Shown here: positions 43,746-53,154 of the stretch, one piece after another
How the letters are laid out: each line of letters starts with the position of its first letter
How positions within the stretch are numbered: position 1 is the first letter of the stretch
DNA from: Lutibacter maritimus
GTDB taxonomy: Bacteria; Bacteroidota; Bacteroidia; Flavobacteriales; Flavobacteriaceae
Length of the DNA: 64,000 nt
NCBI RefSeq assembly: GCF_900116115.1
Contig: NZ_FOZP01000002.1
Span: 394,122 to 458,121, forward strand
Direction: 5' to 3'
Position numbers and translations under genes: made by a program
Notes under the pieces: model-generated
What the model saw: the letters and a program-made list of their open reading frames with translations, nothing else
What the model was told of the DNA's origin: nothing
Databases searched by the model: none

Positions 43746-45812
43746 ATGAACAATTCAAAAAGATATACAATTACAGCGGCATTACCGTACACAAACGGAC
43801 CAGTTCATATTGGGCATTTAGCAGGAGTTTACGTACCAGCAGATATTTATGCACGTTATTTACGCAACACAGGAAACGATGTAATTTACATTTGCGGATC
43901 AGATGAACATGGTGTGCCAATTACTATAAAAGCTAAGAAAGAAGGTGTTTCACCACAAGATATTGTAGATAAATACCATGCAATAATTAAAAAGTCTTTT
44001 GAAGATTTTGGAATTTCATTTGATAATTATTCTCGCACATCGGCAGAAGTGCATCATAAAACAGCTTCAGAATTTTTTAAGAAATTGTATGATGAAGGTA
44101 AATTTATTGAAGAATCTACCGAACAATTATACGATGAAGAAGCAAAGCAATTTTTAGCAGATAGATTTGTTATTGGAACGTGCCCAAAATGTGGAAACGA
44201 AGAAAGTTATGGCGATCAGTGTGAAAAATGTGGAACAAGTCATAATGCAACAGATTTAATCAATCCAAAATCTGCAATTACAGGAAATGTACCAACAACC
44301 AAATTAACAAAACATTGGTATTTACCATTAGATAAATATGAAACTTGGTTAAGAGAGTGGATTGTTGATGGTCATAAAAATGATTGGAAAACCAACGTAT
44401 TAGGGCAAGTAAAATCTTGGCTAGATGATGGTTTAAAACCACGTGCAGTAACTAGAGATTTAGATTGGGGAATTCCAGTTCCTGTAGAAGGAGCAGAAGG
44501 AAAAGTATTGTACGTTTGGTTTGATGCGCCTATTGGATATATTTCATCAACAAAGGAATGGGCAGCACGTGAGGGAAAAGATTGGGAACCATATTGGAAA
44601 GATAAAGACACCAAATTAATTCATTTTATTGGGAAAGATAATATTGTATTTCATTGCATTATTTTCCCAGCCATGTTAAAAGCCGAAGGAAGTTTTATTT
44701 TACCTGAAAATGTACCTGCAAACGAGTTTTTAAATTTAGAAGGCAATAAAATTTCAACATCAAAAAACTGGGCAGTTTGGCTGCATGAGTATTTAATAGA
44801 TTTTCCCGAAAAGCAAGATGTATTACGTTATGCTTTAACAGCAAATGCACCAGAAACTAAGGATAACGATTTTACTTGGAAAGATTTTCAGGCACGTAAT
44901 AACAACGAATTAGTGGCTATTTTTGGCAACTTCATAAATAGAGTAGTGGTGTTAACCAATAAATATTACGAAGGAATTATTCCAGAGCCTAATGAATTTA
45001 GAGCTATTGACGATGAAACTTTAGAGCAATTACAAAAATTCCCAGCCATTATTGCAAGTTCAATTGAACGTTACCGTTTTAGAGAAGCTTCACAAGAAAT
45101 GCTAAATTTAGCCCGTTTAGGAAATAAATATTTAGCTGATGAAGAACCTTGGAAAGTAATAAAAACAGACCCAGAACGTGTTAAAACCATTATGTATGTG
45201 GCTTTACAAATTGCAGCAGGTTTGGCTGTTGTTGCAGAACCATTTCTACCATTTACATCAAGTAAATTAAAAGGAATATTAAATATCACATCAAGTGCAG
45301 ACGAAATATCTTGGGAAGATATCGCTAAAACTGATGAATTAATTGCTGTCAATCACAAAATTGGACAAGCAGAATTATTGTTTGCCAAAATTGAAGATGA
45401 AGAAATTCAAGCGCAATTAGATAAATTAGAAGCAACAAAATTAGTTAACGAAGCAGAAAATAAAGTAGTAGAACCACAAAAAGAAACCATTCAGTTTGAT
45501 GATTTCACAAAATTAGATATGCGTGTTGGAACCATTTTAGAAGCTGTAAAAGTGCCTAAAACTAAGAAGTTATTGCAACTAAAAGTAGATGTTGGTTTAG
45601 GTGTTAGAACCATAGTTTCTGGTATTGCAGAATCTTTTTCGCCTGAAGAAATTATTGGTCAGAAAGTAACTGTTTTAGTAAACTTAGCGCCACGTGTTTT
45701 AAAAGGAATTGAAAGTCAGGGAATGATTTTAATGACTGACACGCCAGATGGAAAATTAGCATTTATAGCTCCTGAAAATGATTCCGTTGCTAATGGAGCG
45801 CAAGTGAGTTAA
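43746..45812 (+). CDS. metG: Methionyl-tRNA synthetase with C-terminal tRNA-binding domain
   Basis: The 688-residue class-I synthetase has ATP motif HIGH at residues 21-24 ([10 protein letters not shown]) and the KMSKS-type loop as [12 protein letters not shown]. The zinc knuckle lies in the connective peptide ([14 protein letters not shown]). A C-terminal EMAP/Trbp111-like domain (about 583-688, [24 protein letters not shown]) helps bind tRNA. The length matches the long bacterial MetG. I use the ATG at 43746; the TTG just before it is less likely. It has its own -7 element and a terminator. Confidence 0.97.
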   Translation: MNNSKRYTITAALPYTNGPVHIGHLAGVYVPADIYARYLRNTGNDVIYICGSDEHGVPITIKAKKEGVSPQDIVDKYHAIIKKSFEDFGISFDNYSRTSAEVHHKTASEFFKKLYDEGKFIEESTEQLYDEEAKQFLADRFVIGTCPKCGNEESYGDQCEKCGTSHNATDLINPKSAITGNVPTTKLTKHWYLPLDKYETWLREWIVDGHKNDWKTNVLGQVKSWLDDGLKPRAVTRDLDWGIPVPVEGAEGKVLYVWFDAPIGYISSTKEWAAREGKDWEPYWKDKDTKLIHFIGKDNIVFHCIIFPAMLKAEGSFILPENVPANEFLNLEGNKISTSKNWAVWLHEYLIDFPEKQDVLRYALTANAPETKDNDFTWKDFQARNNNELVAIFGNFINRVVVLTNKYYEGIIPEPNEFRAIDDETLEQLQKFPAIIASSIERYRFREASQEMLNLARLGNKYLADEEPWKVIKTDPERVKTIMYVALQIAAGLAVVAEPFLPFTSSKLKGILNITSSADEISWEDIAKTDELIAVNHKIGQAELLFAKIEDEEIQAQLDKLEATKLVNEAENKVVEPQKETIQFDDFTKLDMRVGTILEAVKVPKTKKLLQLKVDVGLGVRTIVSGIAESFSPEEIIGQKVTVLVNLAPRVLKGIESQGMILMTDTPDGKLAFIAPENDSVANGAQVS

Positions 45813-45840
45813 AAATTTTGCAAATTCTTACACAAGAAAC

Positions 45841-45873
45841 AAAAGCAATCTTCTTTAAAAGGAGGTTGCTTTT
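45841..45873 (+). terminator. Rho-independent terminator after metG
   Basis: AAAAGCAATCTTC (45841-45853) pairs with GGAGGTTGCTTTT (45861-45873), with two G-U pairs and a 7-base loop. It lies 29 bases after the metG stop. Confidence 0.75.
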
Positions 45874-45955
45874 ATGTTTTATATTTATTTAAATTAATCT
45901 TTGTCAACCTTAGCACAACTTTTGCGTCTATGTTAATGTAAGACGTTTTTAAAAT

Positions 45956-46522
45956 ATGCTTAAAATAATAAAACCAATTTCAAACGATTCAAATTTAATT
46001 AAGCAATCACTTAAAAGTGATCGAAGAGCTCAACAACTATTGTTTGATAAATATGCTCCTAAAATGTTGAGTGTATGTAAATTTTACATAAAAGATCTTC
46101 AACAAGCTGAAGAAATTATGTTAAATGGTTTTTTTAAAGTATTTACAAAATTATCAACATTTAAAAACGAGGGAAGTTTTGAAGGTTGGATTAAAAGAAT
46201 TATGATTTGGGAAAGTATTTCTTTTTTAAGAAAAAGGAGCAAATTGGTTTTTGTAGATGACATGAGTTATTTTGAAGAAGCGGAAGAAATAGCTACAGAA
46301 CCTTTAATAGCTATTGAAGATTTACAAAATTATATTGATGAATTACCAGATGCTTGTAAAGTAATTTTTAACTTATATGTAATTGAAGAATATAAACATG
46401 CAGAAATTGCATCACTGTTAAATATTACAGAAGGAACATCAAAAACACAATTATTCAGAGCTAGAAAAGCATTGCAAAAAATGCTGGAAACAAATAAAAA
46501 AAAGTATCATGAATTATCATAA
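45956..46522 (+). CDS. ECF-type RNA polymerase sigma factor
   Basis: The 188-residue protein has sigma region 2 (about 27-95, LLFDKYAPKMLSVCKFYIKD, AEEIMLNGFFKVFTKL, GSFEGWIKRIM) and region 4 (about 125-180, LPDACKVIFNLYVIEEYKHAEIA, ITEGTSKTQLFRARKAL). There is no region 3 or 1, as in ECF factors. It probably responds to an envelope signal through the membrane protein encoded next, whose start overlaps this gene by 14 bases. The two, plus the coiled-coil barrel gene, look like one transcription unit. Confidence 0.92.
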   Translation: MLKIIKPISNDSNLIKQSLKSDRRAQQLLFDKYAPKMLSVCKFYIKDLQQAEEIMLNGFFKVFTKLSTFKNEGSFEGWIKRIMIWESISFLRKRSKLVFVDDMSYFEEAEEIATEPLIAIEDLQNYIDELPDACKVIFNLYVIEEYKHAEIASLLNITEGTSKTQLFRARKALQKMLETNKKKYHELS

Positions 46523-47216
46523 TAATCACTTACAAAAAAGGACCATTCAGCCAAGTGAAGATGCTTGGAATACATTAGAAAAAAGATTATCCGATTTTGA
46601 AAAAACTAAAAAACAAAATAAGTGGACTTTTTTAAGATATGCTGCAGCTATTATAATTTTTGTTGCTGTTGGAGTTTATTTTTTCGGAAATAAAGAAAAA
46701 CAAATTGAAATTGTAGAACAACCAGTTTTAAAAGTTAAGGAACATAAAATTCAACCTAAAATTCAAGAAAATCAAAACGTAATTGCAACTTTAGAAGAAG
46801 AAATACCAAACAAATCTGTTCAAAAAACAAAAGTTAAAAATGCTATTAACATTCAACAAAGTAATCAATTAGCAGTTTCTAAAATATCAAATAAGTCTGA
46901 AATGGTAGTTAATACTCAAACTTTAGGAATTGACACTTTAGAAAATCAAAAAATAAAAGAATTTGTTGCTCTTGTAGAAAATATAAAAAAAGAGAAAGGT
47001 GAAGTAACAGATTTAGAAATTGATCAATTATTAGTTGCTGCTCAAAAAAGTTTAATAACAGCTCGTAAAGCTGGGCAGAACAATAAATTTAATAGTGCAG
47101 ATTTGTTAGCGGATGTTGAATATGATTTAGATAAAGATTTTAAAAATAGATTATTTGAAGCTATTGTAAATACTTTAAAAGAGCCTAAAAATATATTTGT
47201 AATTAGAGACAATTAA
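46509..47216 (+). CDS. Single-TM membrane protein, probable anti-sigma factor
   Basis: The 235-residue protein has a short cytoplasmic N-terminus (about 1-40, QPSEDAWNTLEKRL), one TM helix (about 41-60, RYAAAIIIFVAVGVYFFG), and a periplasmic part of about 170 residues rich in Lys, Glu and Gln with a helical C-terminal region. No HxxxCxxC zinc motif is present. Overlap with the ECF sigma gene (14 bases) and topology suggest it holds the sigma factor at the membrane. This role is inferred from position; sequence similarity to a named anti-sigma family is not obvious. Confidence 0.7.
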   Translation: MNYHNNHLQKRTIQPSEDAWNTLEKRLSDFEKTKKQNKWTFLRYAAAIIIFVAVGVYFFGNKEKQIEIVEQPVLKVKEHKIQPKIQENQNVIATLEEEIPNKSVQKTKVKNAINIQQSNQLAVSKISNKSEMVVNTQTLGIDTLENQKIKEFVALVENIKKEKGEVTDLEIDQLLVAAQKSLITARKAGQNNKFNSADLLADVEYDLDKDFKNRLFEAIVNTLKEPKNIFVIRDN

Positions 47217-47230
47217 AATAAATTAATAAG

Positions 47231-48286
47231 ATGAAAAAAATAGTAATTTTCGTATTCCTTATAGGAAACTGTGTGTTGTGTCAACAAAGTTTTTCTCAAG
47301 AAAAAACATCATATCAAAATAAATTAGAAACATTAAAATTAGAAAAAGAAAAAGTAGTAACAAATGAAAAAGAAGCTTTAAAAAAAGAAGTTATTGCAAT
47401 TAATAAAAAATTAGAACAAGGAGAAATTTCTGTTTTAGAAGCTGATAAACTTAAAAATGAAGCAGCACAGTTACACGCATTAAATATTGATGACAGATTA
47501 GCAATTATAGAAAATTCAATTTCATTATTAAAAAGAAATAATGAAAACCAATTAGCTGAAACAAATGAATATACTAAGGTTTCAATTGAAATTGGTAGTA
47601 AAGATGGGTTTTTAAAAATAGATGATAATAGAAGTAGAAATCAGAAAGATATAAAAACGTACTCTAATCTTGTAGTAGCTTTTGGGCTAAATAACTCCAT
47701 TATTGAAGGGCAAAACTTAAATGATTCTCCTTACAAAGTTGGTGGAAGTCGCTTTTTTGAAATTGGTTGGGCTTGGGATACTAGAATGTTTGAAAACACA
47801 AATGCTGTTAGATTTAAATATGGGGTTTCGCTTCAATACAATGGCTTTAAATTAAAAGATAATATGTATTTTGTTGAAAATGGAAATCAAACTGTTTTGG
47901 AAGAGTTTCCGGATGATTTAAACAAATCAAAATTTAGAATGACCAATTTAGTTTTTCCAATTCATTTTGAGTTTGGGCCATCCAATAAAATTGAAAGAGA
48001 AAATAGTTTTAGATATTCTAGAAACAATAAATTTAAAATTGGAATTGGTGGTTATGGTGGTTTTAATATTGGAAACCTTCAAAAACTTAAATACAAACAA
48101 GACGGTGATAGAATAAAAGAAAAATCTAGAAAAGATTTTAATACCAATAATTTTGTATATGGTTTAAGTGCTTATGTGGGTAAAGATGATGTGTCTTTGT
48201 ATATTAAATACGATTTAAATCCAATCTTTAAAGACGCTACAATTAAGCAAAACAATATTTCACTTGGTGTGCGATTTGATATGTAA
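47231..48286 (+). CDS. Envelope protein: coiled coil plus predicted outer-membrane beta-barrel
   Basis: The 351-residue protein has a signal peptide (ending SFSQ), a charged coiled coil at about 25-115 (LETLKLEKEKVVTNEKEAL, LEQGEISVLEADKLKNEA), and a C-terminal beta-rich region with alternating aromatic residues ending in NISLGVRFDM, typical of an outer-membrane barrel. A linker KVSIEIGSKDGFLKIDD begins the barrel. I do not recognise a named family. It is the third gene of a sigma/anti-sigma unit and may be a target or sensor. A terminator follows its stop. Confidence 0.75.
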   Translation: MKKIVIFVFLIGNCVLCQQSFSQEKTSYQNKLETLKLEKEKVVTNEKEALKKEVIAINKKLEQGEISVLEADKLKNEAAQLHALNIDDRLAIIENSISLLKRNNENQLAETNEYTKVSIEIGSKDGFLKIDDNRSRNQKDIKTYSNLVVAFGLNNSIIEGQNLNDSPYKVGGSRFFEIGWAWDTRMFENTNAVRFKYGVSLQYNGFKLKDNMYFVENGNQTVLEEFPDDLNKSKFRMTNLVFPIHFEFGPSNKIERENSFRYSRNNKFKIGIGGYGGFNIGNLQKLKYKQDGDRIKEKSRKDFNTNNFVYGLSAYVGKDDVSLYIKYDLNPIFKDATIKQNNISLGVRFDM

Positions 48287-48308
48287 TTATTTTAAAATAA
48301 AATAAAAC

Positions 48309-48344
48309 AAAAAAACCAGTGAATTTAATTTTACTGGTTTTTTT
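48309..48344. terminator. Rho-independent terminator after the sigma operon
   Basis: A 12-bp stem (48309-48320, seven A then CCAGT, with 48333-48344, ACTGG then seven T) has a 12-base loop. It lies 22 bases after the barrel protein stop. Confidence 0.85.
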
Positions 48345-48391
48345 GTTTTATTTGTAAATGAAATTCAGTTAATTTAAAAAATAGTATAAAT

Positions 48392-48994
48392 ATGATATTA
48401 AAAGCCTCAGTGATTACTAATTATGTTTCTCTAGCATTGATGTCAACTTTTACTTTAATGGCAGTTGCTAACAACCAAATAAGTGTTTTTTATATTGTAT
48501 ATTTATTTTGGTTTGATGAAATTTTAAGAACGGTTTCTAAATTTGTTTTTTATATTTTTAAAAAACAATTTATTCAAAATCAGCTGGTTTTTATTAGTAA
48601 TATTAAAAGTAAATTTTTCTTATTATTTGTCTATTTTGTATTTATTGTTATTTTTTTTGGATTTATAATTGATTGGAAAAATCAAGATTTAATTCTTATA
48701 AATTTTGAAGTATTATTATTTCAAAGTTCCATGTTTAATTTTACGCTAATTACGTTTATTGTTAGGGAATTGTTTTTGTTTTTTAAAAATGAATACGAAA
48801 CTGTTTCTGGTAATATATTACTATCAAAAGGAATTATTGTACTTCATATTTCAATAATCATTGGAATGCTTATATGGGGTTTTCTCCCAAAAAACTTTTA
48901 TGAAAACTCCAATTCAAATATGTTATCAGCCATTGTTATAGTTCCTTTTTTACTTTTAAAACTTTTTTTCGAAATAAAAACTTCAAAAAATTAG
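48392..48994 (+). CDS. Hypothetical integral membrane protein, 200 residues
   Basis: I do not recognise a named family. The protein has about five TM helices and almost no soluble parts. Acidic residues lie in or near helices (WFDEILRTVSKFV, IVRELFLFFKNEYE), and the GMLIWGFLP stretch precedes the last helix. No signal peptidase site is apparent. The gene has a terminator upstream and converges with the following secreted protein gene, overlapping it by four bases. Confidence 0.65.
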   Translation: MILKASVITNYVSLALMSTFTLMAVANNQISVFYIVYLFWFDEILRTVSKFVFYIFKKQFIQNQLVFISNIKSKFFLLFVYFVFIVIFFGFIIDWKNQDLILINFEVLLFQSSMFNFTLITFIVRELFLFFKNEYETVSGNILLSKGIIVLHISIIIGMLIWGFLPKNFYENSNSNMLSAIVIVPFLLLKLFFEIKTSKN

Positions 48995-49923
48995 TTTGGT
49001 TTTAGTTCGTTGTATATTTTTTTGCAGAAATTTAAAATAATACCATCATCAGCTAATTTGTAAATATTATTTTTATCATCTTTTAGTATTCTTACGGTTA
49101 CATAAAAACCATTGTTTTCAGCATTCAGTTTTTGATCTATTTGGATAACCCAATATGAATTCACTAAAAAGTTTGAAAATTTTGTGATAGTTTGTACAGG
49201 CGTTTTTTTCCGATAGAGTTGTTTGTTTTTTACAGTAAAAAAATCTATTTGTTCTAAATTTCCATAGGTGTCATATTTATATATTTCGTGATCAAAAATT
49301 CTTTTTCGTCCTATTTTTGATATACTAATAGTTTTAATTGGCAGATAACCATTAAATAATTGTATAATTGTTCCCGTTACTTCTCCTAATGCATTATAAT
49401 AAATTTTTTTGCTATAATCTTTACTCAGTATTTCTTTTAGTATTATATAATCTTCAAAATCATCAAATGTTTCAATAAAATTTGGTTTTATACAGTTTTC
49501 GTAGTACAGTTTTTGTGTTATTTTTTTTGGTGAATCTCCGTACCCTTTTTTTATAATAACTGTTGAGTTTATTGAATCGTATTCATAATTTATAATGTCT
49601 TCAGTATAACCAAATTCACTAGTGGTCTTTTGTGTTTCTGATAGCAGCGTAGATTTGTTATAGTTAAACAAAGTGGCGTTATTAAATGCTGGATTTGTAG
49701 TAATTTGATAATGTTCAGTTAAAAAACCATTCATAAAAAAGAGTTCTTCTGAACTTTTAAATTGCAGTTCATCCGTTTCTCCGTTGTAACTAAATATTCT
49801 AGTAAATGTATATGTAATAGTGCTGTCTAAATAGAAATCTGTAGTTGTTTTTTTTTGTGAAAAAACATTTAAGTAAAGTGTAATTAAAATTATAAATGCA
49901 ATTTTTCTACGTATATAGTTCAC
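48991..49923 (-). CDS. Hypothetical secreted protein, 310 residues
   Basis: The protein has a signal peptide (ending NVFSQ) and a beta-rich, Tyr/Thr-rich body with repeats of the kind FNYNKSTLL, YEYDSINST, YKYDTYGNLEQID that recall short YD-type repeats. It has a short basic C-terminus. I do not recognise the family; a periplasmic or outer-membrane-associated role is likely. It converges with the membrane protein above and is divergent from tex. Confidence 0.6.
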   Translation of the reverse strand: MNYIRRKIAFIILITLYLNVFSQKKTTTDFYLDSTITYTFTRIFSYNGETDELQFKSSEELFFMNGFLTEHYQITTNPAFNNATLFNYNKSTLLSETQKTTSEFGYTEDIINYEYDSINSTVIIKKGYGDSPKKITQKLYYENCIKPNFIETFDDFEDYIILKEILSKDYSKKIYYNALGEVTGTIIQLFNGYLPIKTISISKIGRKRIFDHEIYKYDTYGNLEQIDFFTVKNKQLYRKKTPVQTITKFSNFLVNSYWVIQIDQKLNAENNGFYVTVRILKDDKNNIYKLADDGIILNFCKKIYNELKPN

Positions 49924-50043
49924 GCTATTTTTTTATTTTAAATGTATGTTATTTTATAGCTATAAGATATACGTCATTTATCGTATTTTTAATTTTATTA
50001 GATTCTAATTTATTTATAATTCACTATTTAATTTTGTTAATAA

Positions 50044-50051
50044 TATCTTTG
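50044..50051 (+). promoter_or_regulatory. -7 element of tex promoter
   Basis: TATCTTTG matches TAnnTTTG exactly, 19 bases before the tex ATG at 50071. No well-spaced TTG is visible upstream. Confidence 0.45.
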
Positions 50052-50070
50052 CATAAATAAAATTAATAAC

Positions 50071-52194
50071 ATGCAATTAATATCTTATATAGCTAGTAAT
50101 ACTCAAATTTCAACGAATAGTATTTTAAATACAGTACAACTTTTAAATGAAGATTGTACCATTCCATTTATTTCACGTTATAGAAAAGAGCGAACTGGAA
50201 ATTTAGATGAAGTTCAAATTGGTGATATTGTTAAATTTAAAGCTCAATTTGAAGAGTTAGAAAAGCGAAAAGCAACTATTTTAAAAACATTAGAAGAGCA
50301 GGAGGTTTTGACTAATGAATTAAAACAAAAAATTGAAGCTACAACAGATTTAACCGTTTTAGAAGACATATACCTGCCATATAAAAAGAAGCGCAATACA
50401 AAAGCTGAAATTGCACGTAAAAATGGCTTAGAACCTTTAGCTAAAATTATAATGAGTCAGCGCGCAACAGATATTGATTCTATTGCTGAAAAATATTTGA
50501 ATAGTGAGATTGAAAGCATAGATGTTGCTCTAGAAGGAGCGCGTTTTATTATAGCAGAATGGATTAACGAACGCACTGATGTTAGAAACAATATACGTTA
50601 TCAGTTAGATAGATTTGCAAGCATTAATACAAAGGTTGTAAAAGCTAAAGAAGACGATGAAAAAGCACAAAAGTTTAGAGATTATTTTGATTGGTCTGAA
50701 ACTTTAAATCGTTGTCCATCACATCGGTTATTAGCAATTTTAAGAGCAGAAAAAGAAGGTTTTATTCGTGTTAAAATACAAATTGATGATGAAAAAGCTG
50801 TAGCTAAAATTGAAGACAGAATTATTAATTCCAACAATGTTTGTACACAGCAAATAAAATTAGCTATTCAAGATTCTTACAAACGTTTGTTATTTCCAGC
50901 ATTATCTAATGAAATTTTAAACGCATCAAAAGAAAAAGCCGATGAAAATGCCATATTAGTTTTTGCAAAAAACTTACAGCAATTATTATTGGGTGCACCA
51001 CTGGGTGAAAAAAATATTTTAGCAATTGACCCAGGTTTTAGAACCGGCTGCAAAGTAGTTTGCTTAAACTCACAAGGTGGTTTAGAATATAATGAAACTA
51101 TTTATCCGCACGCTCCAAAAAACGACGCTATTGGAGCAATGAAAAAAATTAATAGTTTAGTAGATGCGTATAAAATTGAAGCCATTGCTATTGGCAACGG
51201 AACTGCTTCGCGTGAAACGGAGCAGCTAATTAGAAAAATGCGTTTTAATAAAGATGTGCAGGTTTTTGTGGTAAGTGAAGCTGGCGCAAGTATTTATTCG
51301 GCGTCAAAAATTGCAAGAGATGAATTTCCCAATTTCGATGTTACTGTTAGAGGAGCCGTTTCAATTGGTCGTCGCCTAGCTGATCCTTTGGCTGAATTAG
51401 TTAAAATTGATGCCAAATCTATTGGCGTTGGTCAATACCAACATGATGTTGATCAAACTAAACTAAAAACGTCTTTAGATTCCGTTGTTGAAAGTTGTGT
51501 AAATTCTGTGGGAGTTAATGTAAATACGGCAAGTGCCTCTTTACTAAGTTATGTTTCTGGAATTGGACCTAAATTGGCAGAGAATATTGTGAAGCATAGA
51601 AATGAAAAAGGCGCTTTTACTTCTAGAGATGCAATTAAAAAAGTTCCTAGATTAGGTGATAAAGCTTTTGAACAAGGTGCAGGGTTTTTACGAATTAAAA
51701 ATGCAAAGAATCCTCTAGACGATTCTGCAGTTCACCCTGAAAGTTATGAAGTAATTACTAAAATTGCCAAAGATTTAAAGTTAAATGTTTCTGATTTAAT
51801 TGGAAATAAACAAGTTCTTCAAAAGGTTGAGTTGCAAAAATATTGTTCAAAAACAATCGGTTTACCAACTTTAAAAGATATTATAAGAGAGTTGGAAAAG
51901 CCAGGTTTAGATCCACGTAAAACAGCTAAAGTTTTCACATTCAACCAAAATATTAGAACTATTAACGACTTGCATGAAGGACAACTATTGCCAGGAATTG
52001 TAAATAATATAACTAATTTTGGATGTTTTGTTGATATTGGAATTAAAGAAAGTGGTTTGGTACACGTTTCTAACTTGTCTGATACATTTGTGAGTGATGT
52101 AAGTTCAATTGTAGCATTGCATCAACAAGTTATAGTAAAAGTAATAGCTGTAGATATTTCAAGAAAACGCATTCAGTTATCAATGAATTACTAA
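50071..52194 (+). CDS. tex: Tex family RNA-binding transcription accessory protein
   Basis: The 707-residue protein has the Tex architecture: N-terminal helical region with PFISRYRKERTGNLDEVQI; a YqgF/RNase-H-like domain (about 325-450, ILAIDPGFRTGCKV); a helix-hairpin-helix pair (VNTASASLLSYVSGIGPKLA); and a C-terminal S1 RNA-binding domain (about 635-705, LPGIVNNITNFGCFVDIG). Tex binds nucleic acid and affects transcription and stress response. It is slightly shorter than E. coli YhgF (773 residues) but complete. A terminator follows at once. Confidence 0.95.
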   Translation: MQLISYIASNTQISTNSILNTVQLLNEDCTIPFISRYRKERTGNLDEVQIGDIVKFKAQFEELEKRKATILKTLEEQEVLTNELKQKIEATTDLTVLEDIYLPYKKKRNTKAEIARKNGLEPLAKIIMSQRATDIDSIAEKYLNSEIESIDVALEGARFIIAEWINERTDVRNNIRYQLDRFASINTKVVKAKEDDEKAQKFRDYFDWSETLNRCPSHRLLAILRAEKEGFIRVKIQIDDEKAVAKIEDRIINSNNVCTQQIKLAIQDSYKRLLFPALSNEILNASKEKADENAILVFAKNLQQLLLGAPLGEKNILAIDPGFRTGCKVVCLNSQGGLEYNETIYPHAPKNDAIGAMKKINSLVDAYKIEAIAIGNGTASRETEQLIRKMRFNKDVQVFVVSEAGASIYSASKIARDEFPNFDVTVRGAVSIGRRLADPLAELVKIDAKSIGVGQYQHDVDQTKLKTSLDSVVESCVNSVGVNVNTASASLLSYVSGIGPKLAENIVKHRNEKGAFTSRDAIKKVPRLGDKAFEQGAGFLRIKNAKNPLDDSAVHPESYEVITKIAKDLKLNVSDLIGNKQVLQKVELQKYCSKTIGLPTLKDIIRELEKPGLDPRKTAKVFTFNQNIRTINDLHEGQLLPGIVNNITNFGCFVDIGIKESGLVHVSNLSDTFVSDVSSIVALHQQVIVKVIAVDISRKRIQLSMNY

Positions 52195-52196
52195 AA

Positions 52197-52226
52197 AAAA
52201 AGAGGCTATTAAAATAGCCTCTTTTT
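52197..52226. terminator. Bidirectional terminator between tex and the barrel protein
   Basis: AAAAAGAGGCTA (52197-52208) pairs with TAGCCTCTTTTT (52215-52226), and two further base pairs close the loop. It serves both tex (+) and the convergent outer-membrane protein gene (-). Confidence 0.9.
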
Positions 52227-52249
52227 AGTTTCTTATAATAATCTACAAG

Positions 52250-53068
52250 TTAGAATTTAAACCCAAGTTTGAAAGAAAATTGAGCAAAGAAAGAAACAGT
52301 ATTGTTTTCAGATTCAAGATTCATTAATCCTGGACCTGGAGTTTTTACACTAACAGCATAAGTGTATGAAACTGGTTTAATATCAAAACCAAAGAATACA
52401 TCTTTAGCAACATAATAATCAACACCAGCAACAGCTTGTACACCAAATGCAGTAATATCTGCGTGACGAGCACCTAAATCAGTAATAGTAACATTCCCTA
52501 AGTTGTCAACAGTTACAGTTGGATCATACAAAGATTGTCTTGCATAATCAAATGGTAAAGCAAATCCTAAATAAGGAAATAATCTATCATTTTTTGTTTT
52601 AAATAACCATTGTCCACCTATAGTAGCTGTAACATCAATATTTTCAGAAGAATCAACAGCAGCATACGCAGGAACACTTGAATTTGGTACTCCAGGAATA
52701 GCTAATACTGCAGGTGTATTACGCATAATTGCCCCACCACTAAGTGTTAGCGCAAATTTATTACCAACGTAATATCTACCTTCAGCTCCTATCATGTTTG
52801 TAATACTATTGCTGTTCGCATTTACGGTATTATCGTAAGGTGACGTTCCATCAACAGTACTAGGATAAGAATTAGGTACAACTAAACCACCATTTAGATA
52901 TGCTCCTCGTCCAAAAACCATAGCGGCTGTAAAGTCTCCTTTTTGTGGTGCGAATATATTCGCATGACTACAAGGATCTTCTTTACAAACGTGGTCTGAA
53001 TCTTTATCTTGAGCATTAACACTTAGTGCTAACACAAAAATAAAGCATAAAATTAAATATTTTTTCAT
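52250..53068 (-). CDS. Outer-membrane beta-barrel protein, 272 residues
   Basis: The protein has a signal peptide (ending SVNAQ), a short Cys/His-bearing stretch (HVCKEDPCSHANIF) and then beta strands with alternating hydrophobic residues. Glycine-rich turns and a C-terminal FAQFSFKLGFKF (aromatic end) indicate an outer-membrane barrel of about 8-10 strands. It resembles small Bacteroidota OmpA-barrel-like proteins (BT1926-like); the exact family is unproven. It lies 86 bases downstream of the Ala-rich lipoprotein gene on the same strand, with a hairpin between them. Confidence 0.75.
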   Translation of the reverse strand: MKKYLILCFIFVLALSVNAQDKDSDHVCKEDPCSHANIFAPQKGDFTAAMVFGRGAYLNGGLVVPNSYPSTVDGTSPYDNTVNANSNSITNMIGAEGRYYVGNKFALTLSGGAIMRNTPAVLAIPGVPNSSVPAYAAVDSSENIDVTATIGGQWLFKTKNDRLFPYLGFALPFDYARQSLYDPTVTVDNLGNVTITDLGARHADITAFGVQAVAGVDYYVAKDVFFGFDIKPVSYTYAVSVKTPGPGLMNLESENNTVSFFAQFSFKLGFKF

Positions 53069-53105
53069 ATGTTTTAGTTCTTTAAGAGTTCTTATTTTGT
53101 TTAAT

Positions 53106-53132
53106 AAAGGGCTGCTGTTTTTGCAGCCCTTT
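53106..53132. terminator. Hairpin between the Ala-rich lipoprotein and barrel genes
   Basis: AAAGGGCTGC (53106-53115) pairs with GCAGCCCTTT (53123-53132) around a 7-base loop. In the direction of both genes (minus strand) the T-tract after the stem is short (TTTATTAA), so it could act as a leaky terminator giving less expression of the barrel gene. On the plus strand the T-run is longer, but no plus-strand gene needs it. Confidence 0.6.
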
Positions 53133-53154
53133 TTTTAGTTTCCTAAAGAATTTT

